The notes: generated by a model not told the origin, from the letters alone. Counted from the first letter of the stretch, positions 48,178 to 56,160 are shown. The stretch: 64,000 bases of DNA from Pseudoalteromonas sp. XMcav2-N (GCF_024124545.1 NZ_JAMXSF010000011.1:62001-126000), one strand, 5' to 3'. Made by a program: numbers and translations.

Positions 48178-48684
48178 CTAGAACTTTTCCAACAAAGAGG
48201 CGTCATATTGAGCCAGATCCAGCGTCACCTGATACTGTTTAGTCAGCGCATCAAGCTCCGCCTGCCAAATGCCCAGTTCTTCCATAGTCAACGTATTGTC
48301 GTCCAGCTGCCACAACTGACGTGAACCACTGTAACTAAACTGCATTGCTAGCATTGCATCTACATCACCTTGTTGCGCTGCTGTTTTTACCTTAGCCATT
48401 TTCCGGGTGACTTTATTGAGCGCCTGTTTGAGTTGCCAGACATAATTCACCTCATACATAAACGGGTGATACTGCACCTGTTTGAGCACCACAGCGATTA
48501 TCGCACACGTCAGCACCACCCCAGTCAGGTTCCAGTGAAAGTGACTGCCATCCGGATCCGGAAAGGCAACTATCAAAATCCGGGCAAACCCTAAGCTGCC
48601 CGCAACCAGAGCTACAATGCATACTGCAATCACTATGTTCAGGTGCTTTCTGTAACGTGTTTTATCTATATCCAGTAGTTGCAT
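48178..48684 (-). CDS. DUF3087 family membrane protein
   Basis: The protein has 168 residues from ATG 48684 (GGGAG six bases upstream). It begins MQLLDIDKTRYRKHLN, has two membrane segments near 15-40 and 55-75, and ends with a long soluble helical part. The start and layout fit DUF3087; its function is unknown. It converges with the diguanylate cyclase gene. Confidence 0.75.
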   Translation of the reverse strand: MQLLDIDKTRYRKHLNIVIAVCIVALVAGSLGFARILIVAFPDPDGSHFHWNLTGVVLTCAIIAVVLKQVQYHPFMYEVNYVWQLKQALNKVTRKMAKVKTAAQQGDVDAMLAMQFSYSGSRQLWQLDDNTLTMEELGIWQAELDALTKQYQVTLDLAQYDASLLEKF

Positions 48685-48874
48685 TTTTTCTCCCACATGC
48701 CGTAAAACTATCATGCCGGCCAAGCCATAAAGCCTTTTGTGATGACCAGATAGTCAGGTAAATCTGTTTCGCTATTTTGCGCATTCTAACGTAATCGGAA
48801 AAAAAAACGCTAACTAGTTCACCCCTTTTTGACCTCAGCACCGTTTTATAGATAAATCATCAAGGAGTATGCCT

Positions 48875-49522
48875 ATGAACGGTCAATTTTTAGCAGAACA
48901 GTCACCCCGCCCTTATCAAACACTGAATAAAGTTTTACTGTCGTTTATAGGTGCCTGTGGTGTCACCTTTGCTGCGTTTGCCTTTATGCAGCATCTGATC
49001 AGTCAGGAACTGGAGTTTAAACAAAATCCGATCACCTATACCCCGGTTTCTTTACCTACGCTGAAAAAAGATAGCCCGGTCGAAGTCAGAGACAAGCTGC
49101 CACCTCCACCAAAGCCTGTGGCCAAGGCCCCACCAAAGCCGACACTGAGCGCTGAAGAGCCGCTCATTGGTCTGGCCGGGTTGGGATCCGCGCCCACCAT
49201 AGAAACAGGTCCGATACAAATGAGTACCCTGATGACACCGACAGACAATCAGGCTACGCCGATCGTTCGGGTTGAACCACGCTATCCAGTCACCGCTGCG
49301 CGAGATGGCACACAAGGCTGGGTTGAGCTGCATTTTACAATTTCAGAAACAGGAACCGTCATCGATGCCCGGGTTGCCAATGCAGAGCCTAAGCGCGTGT
49401 TCAACCGTGAAGCGCTTAAAGCGTTAAAACGCTGGAAATATAGACCCCAAATCATCAATGGTCAGCCTCAACCACAGCCTGGACAAAAAGTCGTGCTGGA
49501 GTTCAAGCTCAACCAGAATTAA
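48875..49522 (+). CDS. TonB-family energy transducer
   Basis: The protein has 215 residues from ATG 48875, seven bases after AAGGAG; an ATG at 48869 is too near that site. A membrane segment lies near 20-38, followed by a Pro/Lys linker (KLPPPPKPVAKAPPKP), and a TonB C-terminal domain with RVEPRYPVTAARDGTQGWVELHF and ALKALKRWKYRP. It should transmit proton-motive force to outer-membrane receptors. No exbBD genes are adjacent; the ECF sigma gene follows on the same strand. Confidence 0.9.
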   Translation: MNGQFLAEQSPRPYQTLNKVLLSFIGACGVTFAAFAFMQHLISQELEFKQNPITYTPVSLPTLKKDSPVEVRDKLPPPPKPVAKAPPKPTLSAEEPLIGLAGLGSAPTIETGPIQMSTLMTPTDNQATPIVRVEPRYPVTAARDGTQGWVELHFTISETGTVIDARVANAEPKRVFNREALKALKRWKYRPQIINGQPQPQPGQKVVLEFKLNQN

Positions 49523-49596
49523 TATCAAGGCTGTGCACCAGTGTAAATCTGCCTGGTGCACTTGTTGGGCGCACACATAACAATAAGGAAACGCCT

Positions 49597-50151
49597 ATGC
49601 TACTTGCTCTAAAAAACTGGCTGACGGCAACCGAACCGGAGCCAGCAGATCCTTTACATGCGTTTAAACTGAGCGGAGAGAATAAGTATCTTGAACTGGC
49701 TATAGACAAATACAACCATGATTTATATCACTTTTTACTTACCCAAAGTGACAGTGAACTGGCTAAAGATGTGTGTCAGAAAACCTGGCTGACCGTTGTT
49801 GAGAAACGCCAGGCATATCATACCAGTCAGGCGCCCAAGGCCTTTTTGTTCAAAGTGGCCAGAAACGCGTTGATCGATGAGCTACGTCGACAAAACAAGT
49901 TAGCTTATATGGAGAGCCCAGAACAGCATATACCTGCTCTGGCAGAACACGAAACACGCTCACATCAGCCCTTGTACAACGCAATTCTGTCGCTGCCTTT
50001 AGCGCAAAGAGAAGCAATAAGCCTGCAACTGGAAGGATTTTCCCTGCAACAGATTGCCAGTATTACGGACTCTGCACAGGAAACCATCAAAACCCGACTA
50101 CGCTATGCGCGAGCCGCGCTGAAAAACGAATTAGGAGCAGATGATGAATAA
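49597..50151 (+). CDS. ECF-type sigma factor
   Basis: The protein has 184 residues with a region 2-like part (LELAIDKYNHDLYHFLL, KDVCQKTWLTVVEKRQAY, FLFKVARNALIDELRRQNK) and a region 4-like helix-turn-helix (LPLAQREAISLQLEGFSLQQIASI plus QETIKTRLRYARAAL). It should direct RNA polymerase to its own regulon. AAGGA lies nine bases before the ATG. The next gene overlaps it by eight bases, a common sigma/anti-sigma arrangement. Confidence 0.9.
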   Translation: MLLALKNWLTATEPEPADPLHAFKLSGENKYLELAIDKYNHDLYHFLLTQSDSELAKDVCQKTWLTVVEKRQAYHTSQAPKAFLFKVARNALIDELRRQNKLAYMESPEQHIPALAEHETRSHQPLYNAILSLPLAQREAISLQLEGFSLQQIASITDSAQETIKTRLRYARAALKNELGADDE

Positions 50152-50746
50152 CCAGTCACCAACAGAACAGCTCAAACAGGCTTATCAGCAAGCCAAGAAA
50201 CAAAGCAAACCGTCTGCATTTGATCAGCGACACCTAAAACACATTTGTCGCGCTGCGAACTCCGGCCCTAAGCAGATCAGCTGGTGGCAAAGAAGCCAGT
50301 GGATCCTGGCATGCGGCGCACTCATAGTGTTGGCTACGGTCATGATAACTCAGGAGCAATCTCAACATGCAGCATTGCCCGTGTACGCTCTGAGCTTTGA
50401 TGACTATGAGCAGGTCGAAACCCACAGTGTTGAGCAGGGCCATTATGTCACGCATATCCGGGAACAAAAACAAGCGCTTGATAAGCACTTTGACCAACAG
50501 CATCAGCAGCTCAACGAGCAACGCTTTTATGGTCGGCTGGTTCACAGTGATAATGATACCTGGTTTGTCGCTGACTGCCGTAGTAAGACCCTGTTAGAAA
50601 TTAAGCAGTCGGTGCTGAATGCACTGCAAGATGTAACCGAATTTTCAGAGCTGTCACAGGGTCAGATGTTAGCATTGGACAAAAACACAGAGGGTCATCT
50701 AACGACCATAATTCCTGCACCAGGTAATGTGTATGCTTGTCCTTAA
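50144..50746 (+). CDS. anti-sigma factor-like membrane protein
   Basis: The protein has about 200 residues with one membrane segment near 50-65 (WILACGALIVLATVMI). About 45 residues precede it in the cytoplasm and the remainder is periplasmic, with two Cys (DCRS and YACP). It is immediately downstream of, and overlaps, the ECF sigma gene, so it is probably the anti-sigma factor; a zinc-binding HxxxCxxC motif is not seen. ATG 50144 is preferred to 50141 because AGGAG then lies six bases away. Confidence 0.75.
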   Translation: MNNQSPTEQLKQAYQQAKKQSKPSAFDQRHLKHICRAANSGPKQISWWQRSQWILACGALIVLATVMITQEQSQHAALPVYALSFDDYEQVETHSVEQGHYVTHIREQKQALDKHFDQQHQQLNEQRFYGRLVHSDNDTWFVADCRSKTLLEIKQSVLNALQDVTEFSELSQGQMLALDKNTEGHLTTIIPAPGNVYACP

Positions 50747-50781
50747 CGTCGCCAGCCTGACTCGGCTGGCGAATGGCCAAC

Positions 50782-52158
50782 TTAAATCATCACCACGCTG
50801 GCAATAAAGAAGCAGATCAATGCCAGCGCTCCGCCCACCATAGCGTAAGGAAGTTGAGTTTTAACATGGGTCAGTAAATCACACCCAGAAGCCAGAGCAG
50901 AAACCGCGCTGGTGTCTGAAATAGGAGAACAATGATCACCAAAAATTCCCCCACTGAGTATCGCACCAACAACCAACGACGGTGGTAGCCCCAGAGTCTG
51001 GATCAATGGTACACCGATGGGGATCAAAATCGCGAAGGTTCCCCAGGAAGTACCTGTGGTGAAAGACATCACCGCACCAGTTAAGAACAGCACAGGCACA
51101 ATAAAGTACACAGGTAAGTAATCACCTACTAATGATGCCACAAACACTCCGGTACCCAACTCTTTTAGGCTTGCACCCAAAGTCAGAGACAGCAAAACAA
51201 TACTGACCAAAGGCAGTAGTTCACCCATGCCTTTAAAGCCCACATCAACCAGTTGTTGATGCGTAAAATGACGTGCCTTGAGTAGCAGTAAGTAAGCCAC
51301 TGCTGTTGCCAGGACCGTGGCATACAAGACAGACTTCGAGCCGCTGCCCTGAGCCAGTTCACCACCACCTGTCCACAACATAAAGCCAAGCATACTGATG
51401 ATGAGCGTAGCCAGTGGCACTAACATAAAGCGCGCCTTACTGGCGGCCGGGCCTTTGTCAATTTCCTGGTCCTGCTTTGCCAGTGCTTGTTCCGCCACTT
51501 TCATCGGACCATGGACTTTATCGAAAACAATGGTGTAAAAGACGATAAGCAAAGCGATAATGGCGTAAAAATTAAAAGCCACACTGCCCCACAAAATACT
51601 GACCGCAGACTGCTCCAGCTCATAGTTGCTCAGCAGCCCCAGTACATAAGCCCCCCAGCCATTGAGTAGAATAAGAATACACACAGGGGCACTGGTACTG
51701 TCGATGATATAAGCAAGTCGTGCGCGGCTCATTTTAAACTTGTCGAACAGCCCCCGGGACACGATCCCTGAAGTCAGCACACTCATGTTCGACTCTATGA
51801 ATACAGCCATACCAGTGAACATAGTCAACAGACCAACCTGGCGCTTGCTCTTTGCCACTCCGATATTGAGCAACCTGTTAACCGTTGCTCCGACTCCACC
51901 AGACTCTCTGATGTATGCCAGCAGCGCACCAATAGCGATACTAAACAACAGGATCCGGCTGTTTCCTGGGGAAGTTGCCACACTCACGATGCGCTCAATA
52001 CTATTAATAAAGGTGGTAAAAAGCGCATTACCCTCGCCATTGAGGGCAAGCAGAAATTCTGAAGAGATCAACGCCAGGATCAGCGCCACAATGACCTCTT
52101 TACGCCAGAACACCACGGCAATGGCTATCAAAGGCGGTAAAATCGAATACCAGGACAT
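50782..52158 (-). CDS. NhaC-family permease
   Basis: The protein has 458 residues from ATG 52158 (AGGGA four bases upstream; the frame is open to 52230). About 11-12 membrane segments are evident. MAVFIESNMSVLTSGIVSRGLFDKFKMSRARLAYIIDSTSAPVC and TGTSWGTFAILIPIGVPL are characteristic of NhaC/DcuC-related antiporters. NhaC members exchange Na+/H+ or amino/organic acids; in this locus, beside a MurR-like regulator and a muramidase gene, a role in amino-sugar or muropeptide uptake is an inference. It is divergent from the regulator. Confidence 0.85.
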   Translation of the reverse strand: MSWYSILPPLIAIAVVFWRKEVIVALILALISSEFLLALNGEGNALFTTFINSIERIVSVATSPGNSRILLFSIAIGALLAYIRESGGVGATVNRLLNIGVAKSKRQVGLLTMFTGMAVFIESNMSVLTSGIVSRGLFDKFKMSRARLAYIIDSTSAPVCILILLNGWGAYVLGLLSNYELEQSAVSILWGSVAFNFYAIIALLIVFYTIVFDKVHGPMKVAEQALAKQDQEIDKGPAASKARFMLVPLATLIISMLGFMLWTGGGELAQGSGSKSVLYATVLATAVAYLLLLKARHFTHQQLVDVGFKGMGELLPLVSIVLLSLTLGASLKELGTGVFVASLVGDYLPVYFIVPVLFLTGAVMSFTTGTSWGTFAILIPIGVPLIQTLGLPPSLVVGAILSGGIFGDHCSPISDTSAVSALASGCDLLTHVKTQLPYAMVGGALALICFFIASVVMI

Positions 52159-52217
52159 AGGTTCCCTATTACTAATTATTAGATCAAGCTGTAAACCCGT
52201 TAGCTTAAATAGTTGCG

Positions 52218-52240
52218 TGGAAAAATCCAAGCTTTTCCCA
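52218..52240. promoter_or_regulatory. possible operator between permease and MurR-like genes
   Basis: TGGAAAA (52218-52224) and TTTTCCCA (52233-52240) form an inverted repeat with an 8-base spacer, nested inside GTTGCGT/ACGCAAC arms (52212-52218 and 52254-52260). It lies between the divergent genes and may be a regulator site. Weak evidence. Confidence 0.3.
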
Positions 52241-52343
52241 GCTGAATTTACAAACGCAACAAAAAGAACTTATTTAGGTACCAACCAGATTAAAAAGCGC
52301 AATAATATATCTTTCCGATCTATCACATTGTCATCTTTGAACC

Positions 52344-52349
52344 TATAAT
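52344..52349 (+). promoter_or_regulatory. -10 box of the MurR-like gene
   Basis: TATAAT at 52344-52349 is a perfect -10 hexamer, but no good -35 is at 17 bases. Its position implies a transcript start near 52356, so translation should start at 52380 or 52389 rather than at 52350. Confidence 0.45.
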
Positions 52350-52388
52350 ATGGACATCTCTGTTAATACAGGTTACCAAGTGAAGCGC

Positions 52389-53237
52389 ATGTCTACTTTT
52401 ATTAAAATAAAGGCATTAAGGCCAACTCTCTCACAAAGTGAGGCAAAACTCGCCGACTTTACCCTTAGTTCGGGGACTCAGATACGTACCTTGTCGTCAA
52501 TTGAGCTGGCCAAAGCAGCCGGCGTCAGTCAGTCAAGTGTCGTAAAGTTTGCACAAAAATTAGGTTACCGGGGTTTCCCGGCGTTCAAACTCGCTGTTGT
52601 GGATGCCCTGAATGAGCAGGCTTCTGCTCAGGAGTCTCGCTCTACACAGTTTGAGCAGAATGACTCTTTGGCTGATATCAGCGAAAAACTCATTGCCAAT
52701 CAGCACAAAACCCTGACCGCAACGCAAAAGCTCAATAACGGTTCAGAGTTTGAACGCACGGTACAGATTCTGAAAAGCGCACGTAAGGTACTGATCTGTG
52801 CAAAAGGGGCGTCAGGGTCTGTCGCCCAAGACTTTTCATTTAAACTGCAAAAGGTGGGGATTTCAGCAGTCTGTCATAGTGATGAATACAGTGCTGCCAG
52901 CTATATAGCCTCACTGGGCAAAGAAGATTTACTGATAGTTATCAGCAATTCCGGTCAGACCAAGGCACTGCTTAAATTGGCCGAACAAGCGAAACTGAAT
53001 GAGTGCCGTTTATTTGCAATTACTCGCTTTGGCGACTCTCAACTGAGCGAACTCGCCGATCATGTACTCTACACCGTTCAGGAAACGGAGCCAGTTAGCC
53101 ACAGTGCGATACTCACACGTGCATCGCAGTGCTACCTGATAGATACGCTTTTTGTCTCTCTGGCACAGTCCAACCTACACTGGCAACGCCGCATTGATCG
53201 GGCCAATGATAATATGCGTGCTATTTTTCACGACTAA
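52389..53237 (+). CDS. RpiR-family regulator similar to MurR
   Basis: From ATG 52389 the protein has 282 residues, near the 285 of E. coli MurR. The N-terminal helix-turn-helix has AKAAGVSQSSVVKFAQKLGYRGF, closely similar to the MurR ISQSSIVKFAQKLG; the SIS domain follows with VLICAKGASGSVAQDFSFKLQKVG and LLIVISNSGQTKALLKL. MurR is relieved by MurNAc-6-phosphate, which fits the neighbouring muramidase gene. GTG 52380 is another possible start. Convergent with the NamZ-like gene, with a 7-base gap. Confidence 0.85.
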   Translation: MSTFIKIKALRPTLSQSEAKLADFTLSSGTQIRTLSSIELAKAAGVSQSSVVKFAQKLGYRGFPAFKLAVVDALNEQASAQESRSTQFEQNDSLADISEKLIANQHKTLTATQKLNNGSEFERTVQILKSARKVLICAKGASGSVAQDFSFKLQKVGISAVCHSDEYSAASYIASLGKEDLLIVISNSGQTKALLKLAEQAKLNECRLFAITRFGDSQLSELADHVLYTVQETEPVSHSAILTRASQCYLIDTLFVSLAQSNLHWQRRIDRANDNMRAIFHD

Positions 53238-53244
53238 ACTCATA

Positions 53245-54471
53245 TTATCGTTTATAAAGCAGGTAAGGCAGACGGCGTGTCTTAAACGTCTGTACTTCCT
53301 GCTGCCAGATAGCTTCTATCTGATGTGCTTTTAGACCTTGTGCCAGTGCCTGACGGACCACATCGGTTCCTGCCAACTTGTCAAAGAAGCCGGGAGAGTT
53401 AATCAGTACTTCATTGTGCTGCGTAAAAGCAGCTTGTGCCTGCACTAACCAGTTTAACGAGAATCCACGTTGTTCAGAATGCCGCAGATCCGTGGCGAAT
53501 ACAGCCTTTCCCTGTAACTTAGGATGAGCTGCGACACCAGGTATCGCACGCGGTGTAAAGGCCAATGAGCCAAGTCTGATTTGGTCGTGGCCAAAGACCT
53601 GGAATGGAAAATCACTCCCCCTTCCCACAGATACACGCGTAGCCTCAAATAGACACAAAGACGGGTAAAGGTGTATTGCCTGTTGATTGGGTAAATTGGG
53701 ACTCGGCGCGATAGGCAGCACATACTCATGCTGAGCACTGTAATCGGCAACGGGGACCACTGTCAGACTAAGAGCGCCATCACCGGCCAGCCATCTTTCA
53801 CCCACTATCATACGTGCCAGCTCACCCAGTGTCATCCCATGTAAAATCGGCACCGGGACCATGCCGACAAAGGAACGAAAGTGATTATCCAGAACAGGAC
53901 CCTCAACGTAGGCAATATTGGGGTTTGGTCGGTCTAACACCAGGTAACTGAGACCATTTTGCTGAGCCGCTTCCATGGTCAGAAACATCGTACTGAGATA
54001 TGTATAAAAACGCACGCCTACATCCTGGATATCGAATACCAGAATATCAATGTCTGTGAGTTGTTCAGGTTTTGGTTTTTTATTGGCGCCATATAAAGAG
54101 ACTATGGGTATCCCTGTTTTCGTATCCTTACCATCAGTAATGTAAACTCCTGCCCCCCTGTCTCCCCTAAAACCATGTTCAGGAGCAAAGATCCGAGCCA
54201 CATCGACCTGATGGTCTATCAGGTAATCCAGCAAGTGCTGGCCATGCGCTCGCGCACTTTGGTTAACCACCAGACCCACCCGTTTGCCTTTTAGTAACGG
54301 CAGATACTTGTCACCGCGCTCGGCGCCGACCTGAATGGCGTCGACCTGCCATGAAAAAGCCAGTGTGATGATGCTGATAGCAAGTATCAGGAAAGAATAT
54401 ATAGGCTGGCGCACAAAATGCCTGCTGAGAAAAACGAAGGGTACGAGAATTGTGTGTCGCCACCCCCTCAT
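53245..54471 (-). CDS. NamZ-like exo-beta-N-acetylmuramidase (DUF1343)
   Basis: The protein has 408 residues from ATG 54471. A hydrophobic segment near residues 23-40 acts as signal anchor. GKRVGLVVNQSA, APEHGFRGDRGAGV and DIQDVGVRFYTYLSTM are characteristic of DUF1343, whose founding member NamZ (YbbC of Bacillus subtilis) removes MurNAc from the ends of peptidoglycan fragments. Periplasmic action on MurNAc fits the MurR-like gene beside it. The start is unclear: no ribosome site precedes 54471, while an in-frame GTG at 54414 has AGCAGG upstream. No murQ or anmK is in the window. Confidence 0.85.
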   Translation of the reverse strand: MRGWRHTILVPFVFLSRHFVRQPIYSFLILAISIITLAFSWQVDAIQVGAERGDKYLPLLKGKRVGLVVNQSARAHGQHLLDYLIDHQVDVARIFAPEHGFRGDRGAGVYITDGKDTKTGIPIVSLYGANKKPKPEQLTDIDILVFDIQDVGVRFYTYLSTMFLTMEAAQQNGLSYLVLDRPNPNIAYVEGPVLDNHFRSFVGMVPVPILHGMTLGELARMIVGERWLAGDGALSLTVVPVADYSAQHEYVLPIAPSPNLPNQQAIHLYPSLCLFEATRVSVGRGSDFPFQVFGHDQIRLGSLAFTPRAIPGVAAHPKLQGKAVFATDLRHSEQRGFSLNWLVQAQAAFTQHNEVLINSPGFFDKLAGTDVVRQALAQGLKAHQIEAIWQQEVQTFKTRRLPYLLYKR

Positions 54472-54676
54472 TTGCAACTATTTAAGATAGGGCGACGCAG
54501 ACCGACGATTAATTATCGTCGCAGCTTGCTGAACGCGAGACATGGATGTCGATAACACGCGTTACGCGCTGGTAGCCCTTCATATGGACGTGTGTCCACT
54601 CGTACCAAACTACCCAAATTTCAGACACAAAAAAACCGACTTTCGTCGGTTGATTGCTCACTTCCTGAAGTGGAAG

Positions 54677-54753
54677 TGGCGGGCTCGGGACGTCTTTTGT
54701 GGAGAGTGAACCTCCGACCGCCTGGTTCGTAGCCAGGTACTCTATCCAGCTGA
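54677..54753 (-). pseudogene. decayed tRNA-Arg copy 1
   Basis: The anticodon arm (CCTGGCTACGAACCAGG) and most of the D arm match the intact tRNA-Arg, but the acceptor stem and T arm are replaced: the 3' half reads CGGGCTCGGGACGTC on the plus strand and the 5' end ends CTGAAGTAAC. The two halves no longer pair, so a functional tRNA is unlikely. Confidence 0.8.
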
Positions 54754-54827
54754 AGTAACTCACACCAAATTTCAGACACAAAAAAACCGACTCTCGTCGG
54801 TTGATTGCTCACTTCCTGAAGTGGAAG

Positions 54828-54904
54828 TGGCGGGCTCGGGACGTCTTTTGTGGAGAGTGAACCTCCGACCGCCTGGTTCGTAGCCAGACACTCTATCCAG
54901 CTGA
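54828..54904 (-). pseudogene. decayed tRNA-Arg copy 2
   Basis: Same altered acceptor and T-arm sequence as copy 1, 151 bases away, with a further change in the anticodon stem (GTAGCCAGACAC instead of GTAGCCAGGTAC). Confidence 0.8.
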
Positions 54905-54930
54905 AGTAACTCACACCAAATTTCAGATAC

Positions 54931-54953
54931 AAAAAAACCGACTCTCGTCGGTT
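54931..54953 (-). terminator. terminator after the last intact tRNA-Arg
   Basis: AACCGAC and GTCGGTT pair around a short loop and a run of T follows on the minus strand, 25 bases after the tRNA-Arg at 54979-55055. Copies of this hairpin lie in the two decayed units. Confidence 0.85.
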
Positions 54954-54978
54954 GATTGCTCACTTCCTGAAGTGGAAG

Positions 54979-55055
54979 TGGCGGACGCGGGAGGATTCGA
55001 ACCTCCGACCGCCTGGTTCGTAGCCAGGTACTCTATCCAGCTGAGCTACGCGTCC
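54979..55055 (-). tRNA. tRNA-Arg (ACG), copy 1
   Basis: 77 bases with encoded CCA. The minus strand starts GGACGCGTAGCTCAGCTGG; anticodon ACG lies in CTACGAA, which would be edited to ICG to read CGU/CGC/CGA. T arm GGAGGTTCGAATCCTCC. One of four identical copies. Confidence 0.98.
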
Positions 55056-55107
55056 GTTTCTTAAGTTTATACTCTTCAGCACTTCATGTTTAACCACTTG
55101 AAGAAAG

Positions 55108-55184
55108 TGGCGGACGCGGGAGGATTCGAACCTCCGACCGCCTGGTTCGTAGCCAGGTACTCTATCCAGCTGAGCTACGCGTCC
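55108..55184 (-). tRNA. tRNA-Arg (ACG), copy 2
   Basis: Identical to copy 1, with a near-identical 52-base spacer to it. Confidence 0.98.
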
Positions 55185-55236
55185 GTTTCTTAAGTTTTTA
55201 CTCTTCAGTACTTCATGTTTAACCACTTGAAGGAAG

Positions 55237-55313
55237 TGGCGGACGCGGGAGGATTCGAACCTCCGACCGCCTGGTTCGTAGCCAGGTACTCTATCCAGCT
55301 GAGCTACGCGTCC
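55237..55313 (-). tRNA. tRNA-Arg (ACG), copy 3
   Basis: Identical to copies 1 and 2, spaced 129 bases from copy 2 start to start. Confidence 0.98.
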
Positions 55314-55377
55314 GTCGTTCAATTCTATTTTACTACCTGAATTGCTGTAGTCTTTTTATTTAACCACTCAAGAGAAG

Positions 55378-55430
55378 TGGCGGACCGGGACGTACTTTAT
55401 GGAGAGTGAACCTCCAACTTCCTGAATCCG
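55378..55430 (-). pseudogene. tRNA-Arg 3'-end remnant
   Basis: Between tRNA-Arg copies 3 and 4. It has TGGCGGACCGGGACGT, then TGGAGAGTGAACCTCC, the same altered T-arm sequence as in the decayed copies at 54677 and 54828, and then loses the match. The shared alteration suggests a common origin of all three decayed segments. Confidence 0.7.
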
Positions 55431-55459
55431 ATTCCTTTTATTTAACCACTTAAGAGAAG

Positions 55460-55536
55460 TGGCGGACGCGGGAGGATTCGAACCTCCGACCGCCTGGTTC
55501 GTAGCCAGGTACTCTATCCAGCTGAGCTACGCGTCC
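55460..55536 (-). tRNA. tRNA-Arg (ACG), copy 4
   Basis: Identical to the other intact copies; it follows tRNA-Ser by 30 bases in the operon. Confidence 0.98.
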
Positions 55537-55566
55537 GTTTTACTACAAAGATACCATTTAAATAAA

Positions 55567-55659
55567 TGGCGGAGAAGGAGGGATTCGAACCCTCGATAGG
55601 GCTACAAACCCTATACTCCCTTAGCAGGGGAGCGCCTTCAGCCACTCGGCCACCTCTCC
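55567..55659 (-). tRNA. tRNA-Ser (GCT)
   Basis: 93 bases with a long variable arm, starting GGAGAGGTGGCCGAGTGGC on the minus strand; anticodon GCT in CTGCTAA; T arm GAGGGTTCGAATCCCTC; encoded CCA. First gene of the Ser-Arg operon. Confidence 0.98.
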
Positions 55660-55672
55660 GTCTTTGTGGGGC

Positions 55673-55702
55673 GTATAATATAGAACCGTGAAAATATGTC
55701 AA
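55673..55702 (-). promoter_or_regulatory. promoter of the tRNA-Ser/Arg operon
   Basis: TTGACA (55697-55702) lies 16 bases from TATTAT (55675-55680), or 18 from TTATAC (55673-55678), on the minus strand. The GC-rich ACGCCCCAC that follows is the stable-RNA discriminator type. Confidence 0.88.
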
Positions 55703-55790
55703 ATACTTTTCTTGTAAAAAAGCACTGTATGGTGATAGATTGTTCAGCTTGGTGTGTTTTACAGCGCTTTGCCGATTAATTTGTCATAAA

Positions 55791-55967
55791 TTAGTCACTT
55801 TTAGGATCTGACTGTATATTAAAGTGGTCCAAAAGGGATTGCTTGCGGGAGGTTTCTTCCGAAATAAAGGCATCTACATAGCCTAAACGCTGAAATTCAC
55901 TGATACAGCTACGGCAGTAATTCATCCTTGCCTGGTCGTGCTGTGCTTTTGACTTTTGTTGCGACAT
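55791..55967 (-). CDS. 58-residue protein with CxxC motif, unknown function
   Basis: The minus strand from ATG 55967 to TAA encodes 58 residues. It begins MSQQKSKAQHDQARMNYCRS and continues CISEFQRLGYVDAF, so a CRSC motif lies near residue 18. The remainder is polar and helical. I do not recognise it; CxxC suggests metal binding. The ribosome site is weak. Codon use and composition are like a real gene and no overlapping feature explains the frame, so I think it is coding. Confidence 0.6.
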   Translation of the reverse strand: MSQQKSKAQHDQARMNYCRSCISEFQRLGYVDAFISEETSRKQSLLDHFNIQSDPKSD

Positions 55968-56160
55968 GGTCAGAGGTCTTTTTGCATCCTTTCATAATCA
56001 CAGCAGTATAGGCAAAAGCGCTGGATATGCCAGCTGTTCTCAACGAACCCAAGTTTGGCCTACAGGGTTACCTGCTAAACTAATACCTGATTTTACTGTG
56101 CTTTTATAAATATCTTGAGACTTAAACGGGCTCATAGCAGAGATCTCTTACATACATAAA
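55968..56160. other. intergenic region upstream of the 58-residue gene
   Basis: About 190 bases between that gene and the lysS terminator. The promoter of the small gene should be here; nothing distinctive was found. Confidence 0.4.

Larger units (their letters stand above)
54620..54978 (-). repeat. 151-bp tandem repeats of terminator plus decayed tRNA-Arg
   Basis: Two complete units (54620-54770 and 54771-54921) and a partial third repeat with a 151-base period and few changes. Each contains a hairpin AACCGAC/GTCGGTT with an A/T tract (54629-54651, 54780-54802, 54931-54953), a terminator on the minus strand, followed by a tRNA-Arg-derived segment. The first two tRNA segments are altered; the third continues into the intact tRNA-Arg at 54979. 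Confidence 0.85.

Noticed and set aside
54509-55322. Minus-strand frames of 63-120 codons with repeated sequence
   Set aside because: They are translations through intact and decayed tRNA-Arg genes; the repeated RVAQLDRVPGYEPGG motif is tRNA sequence.
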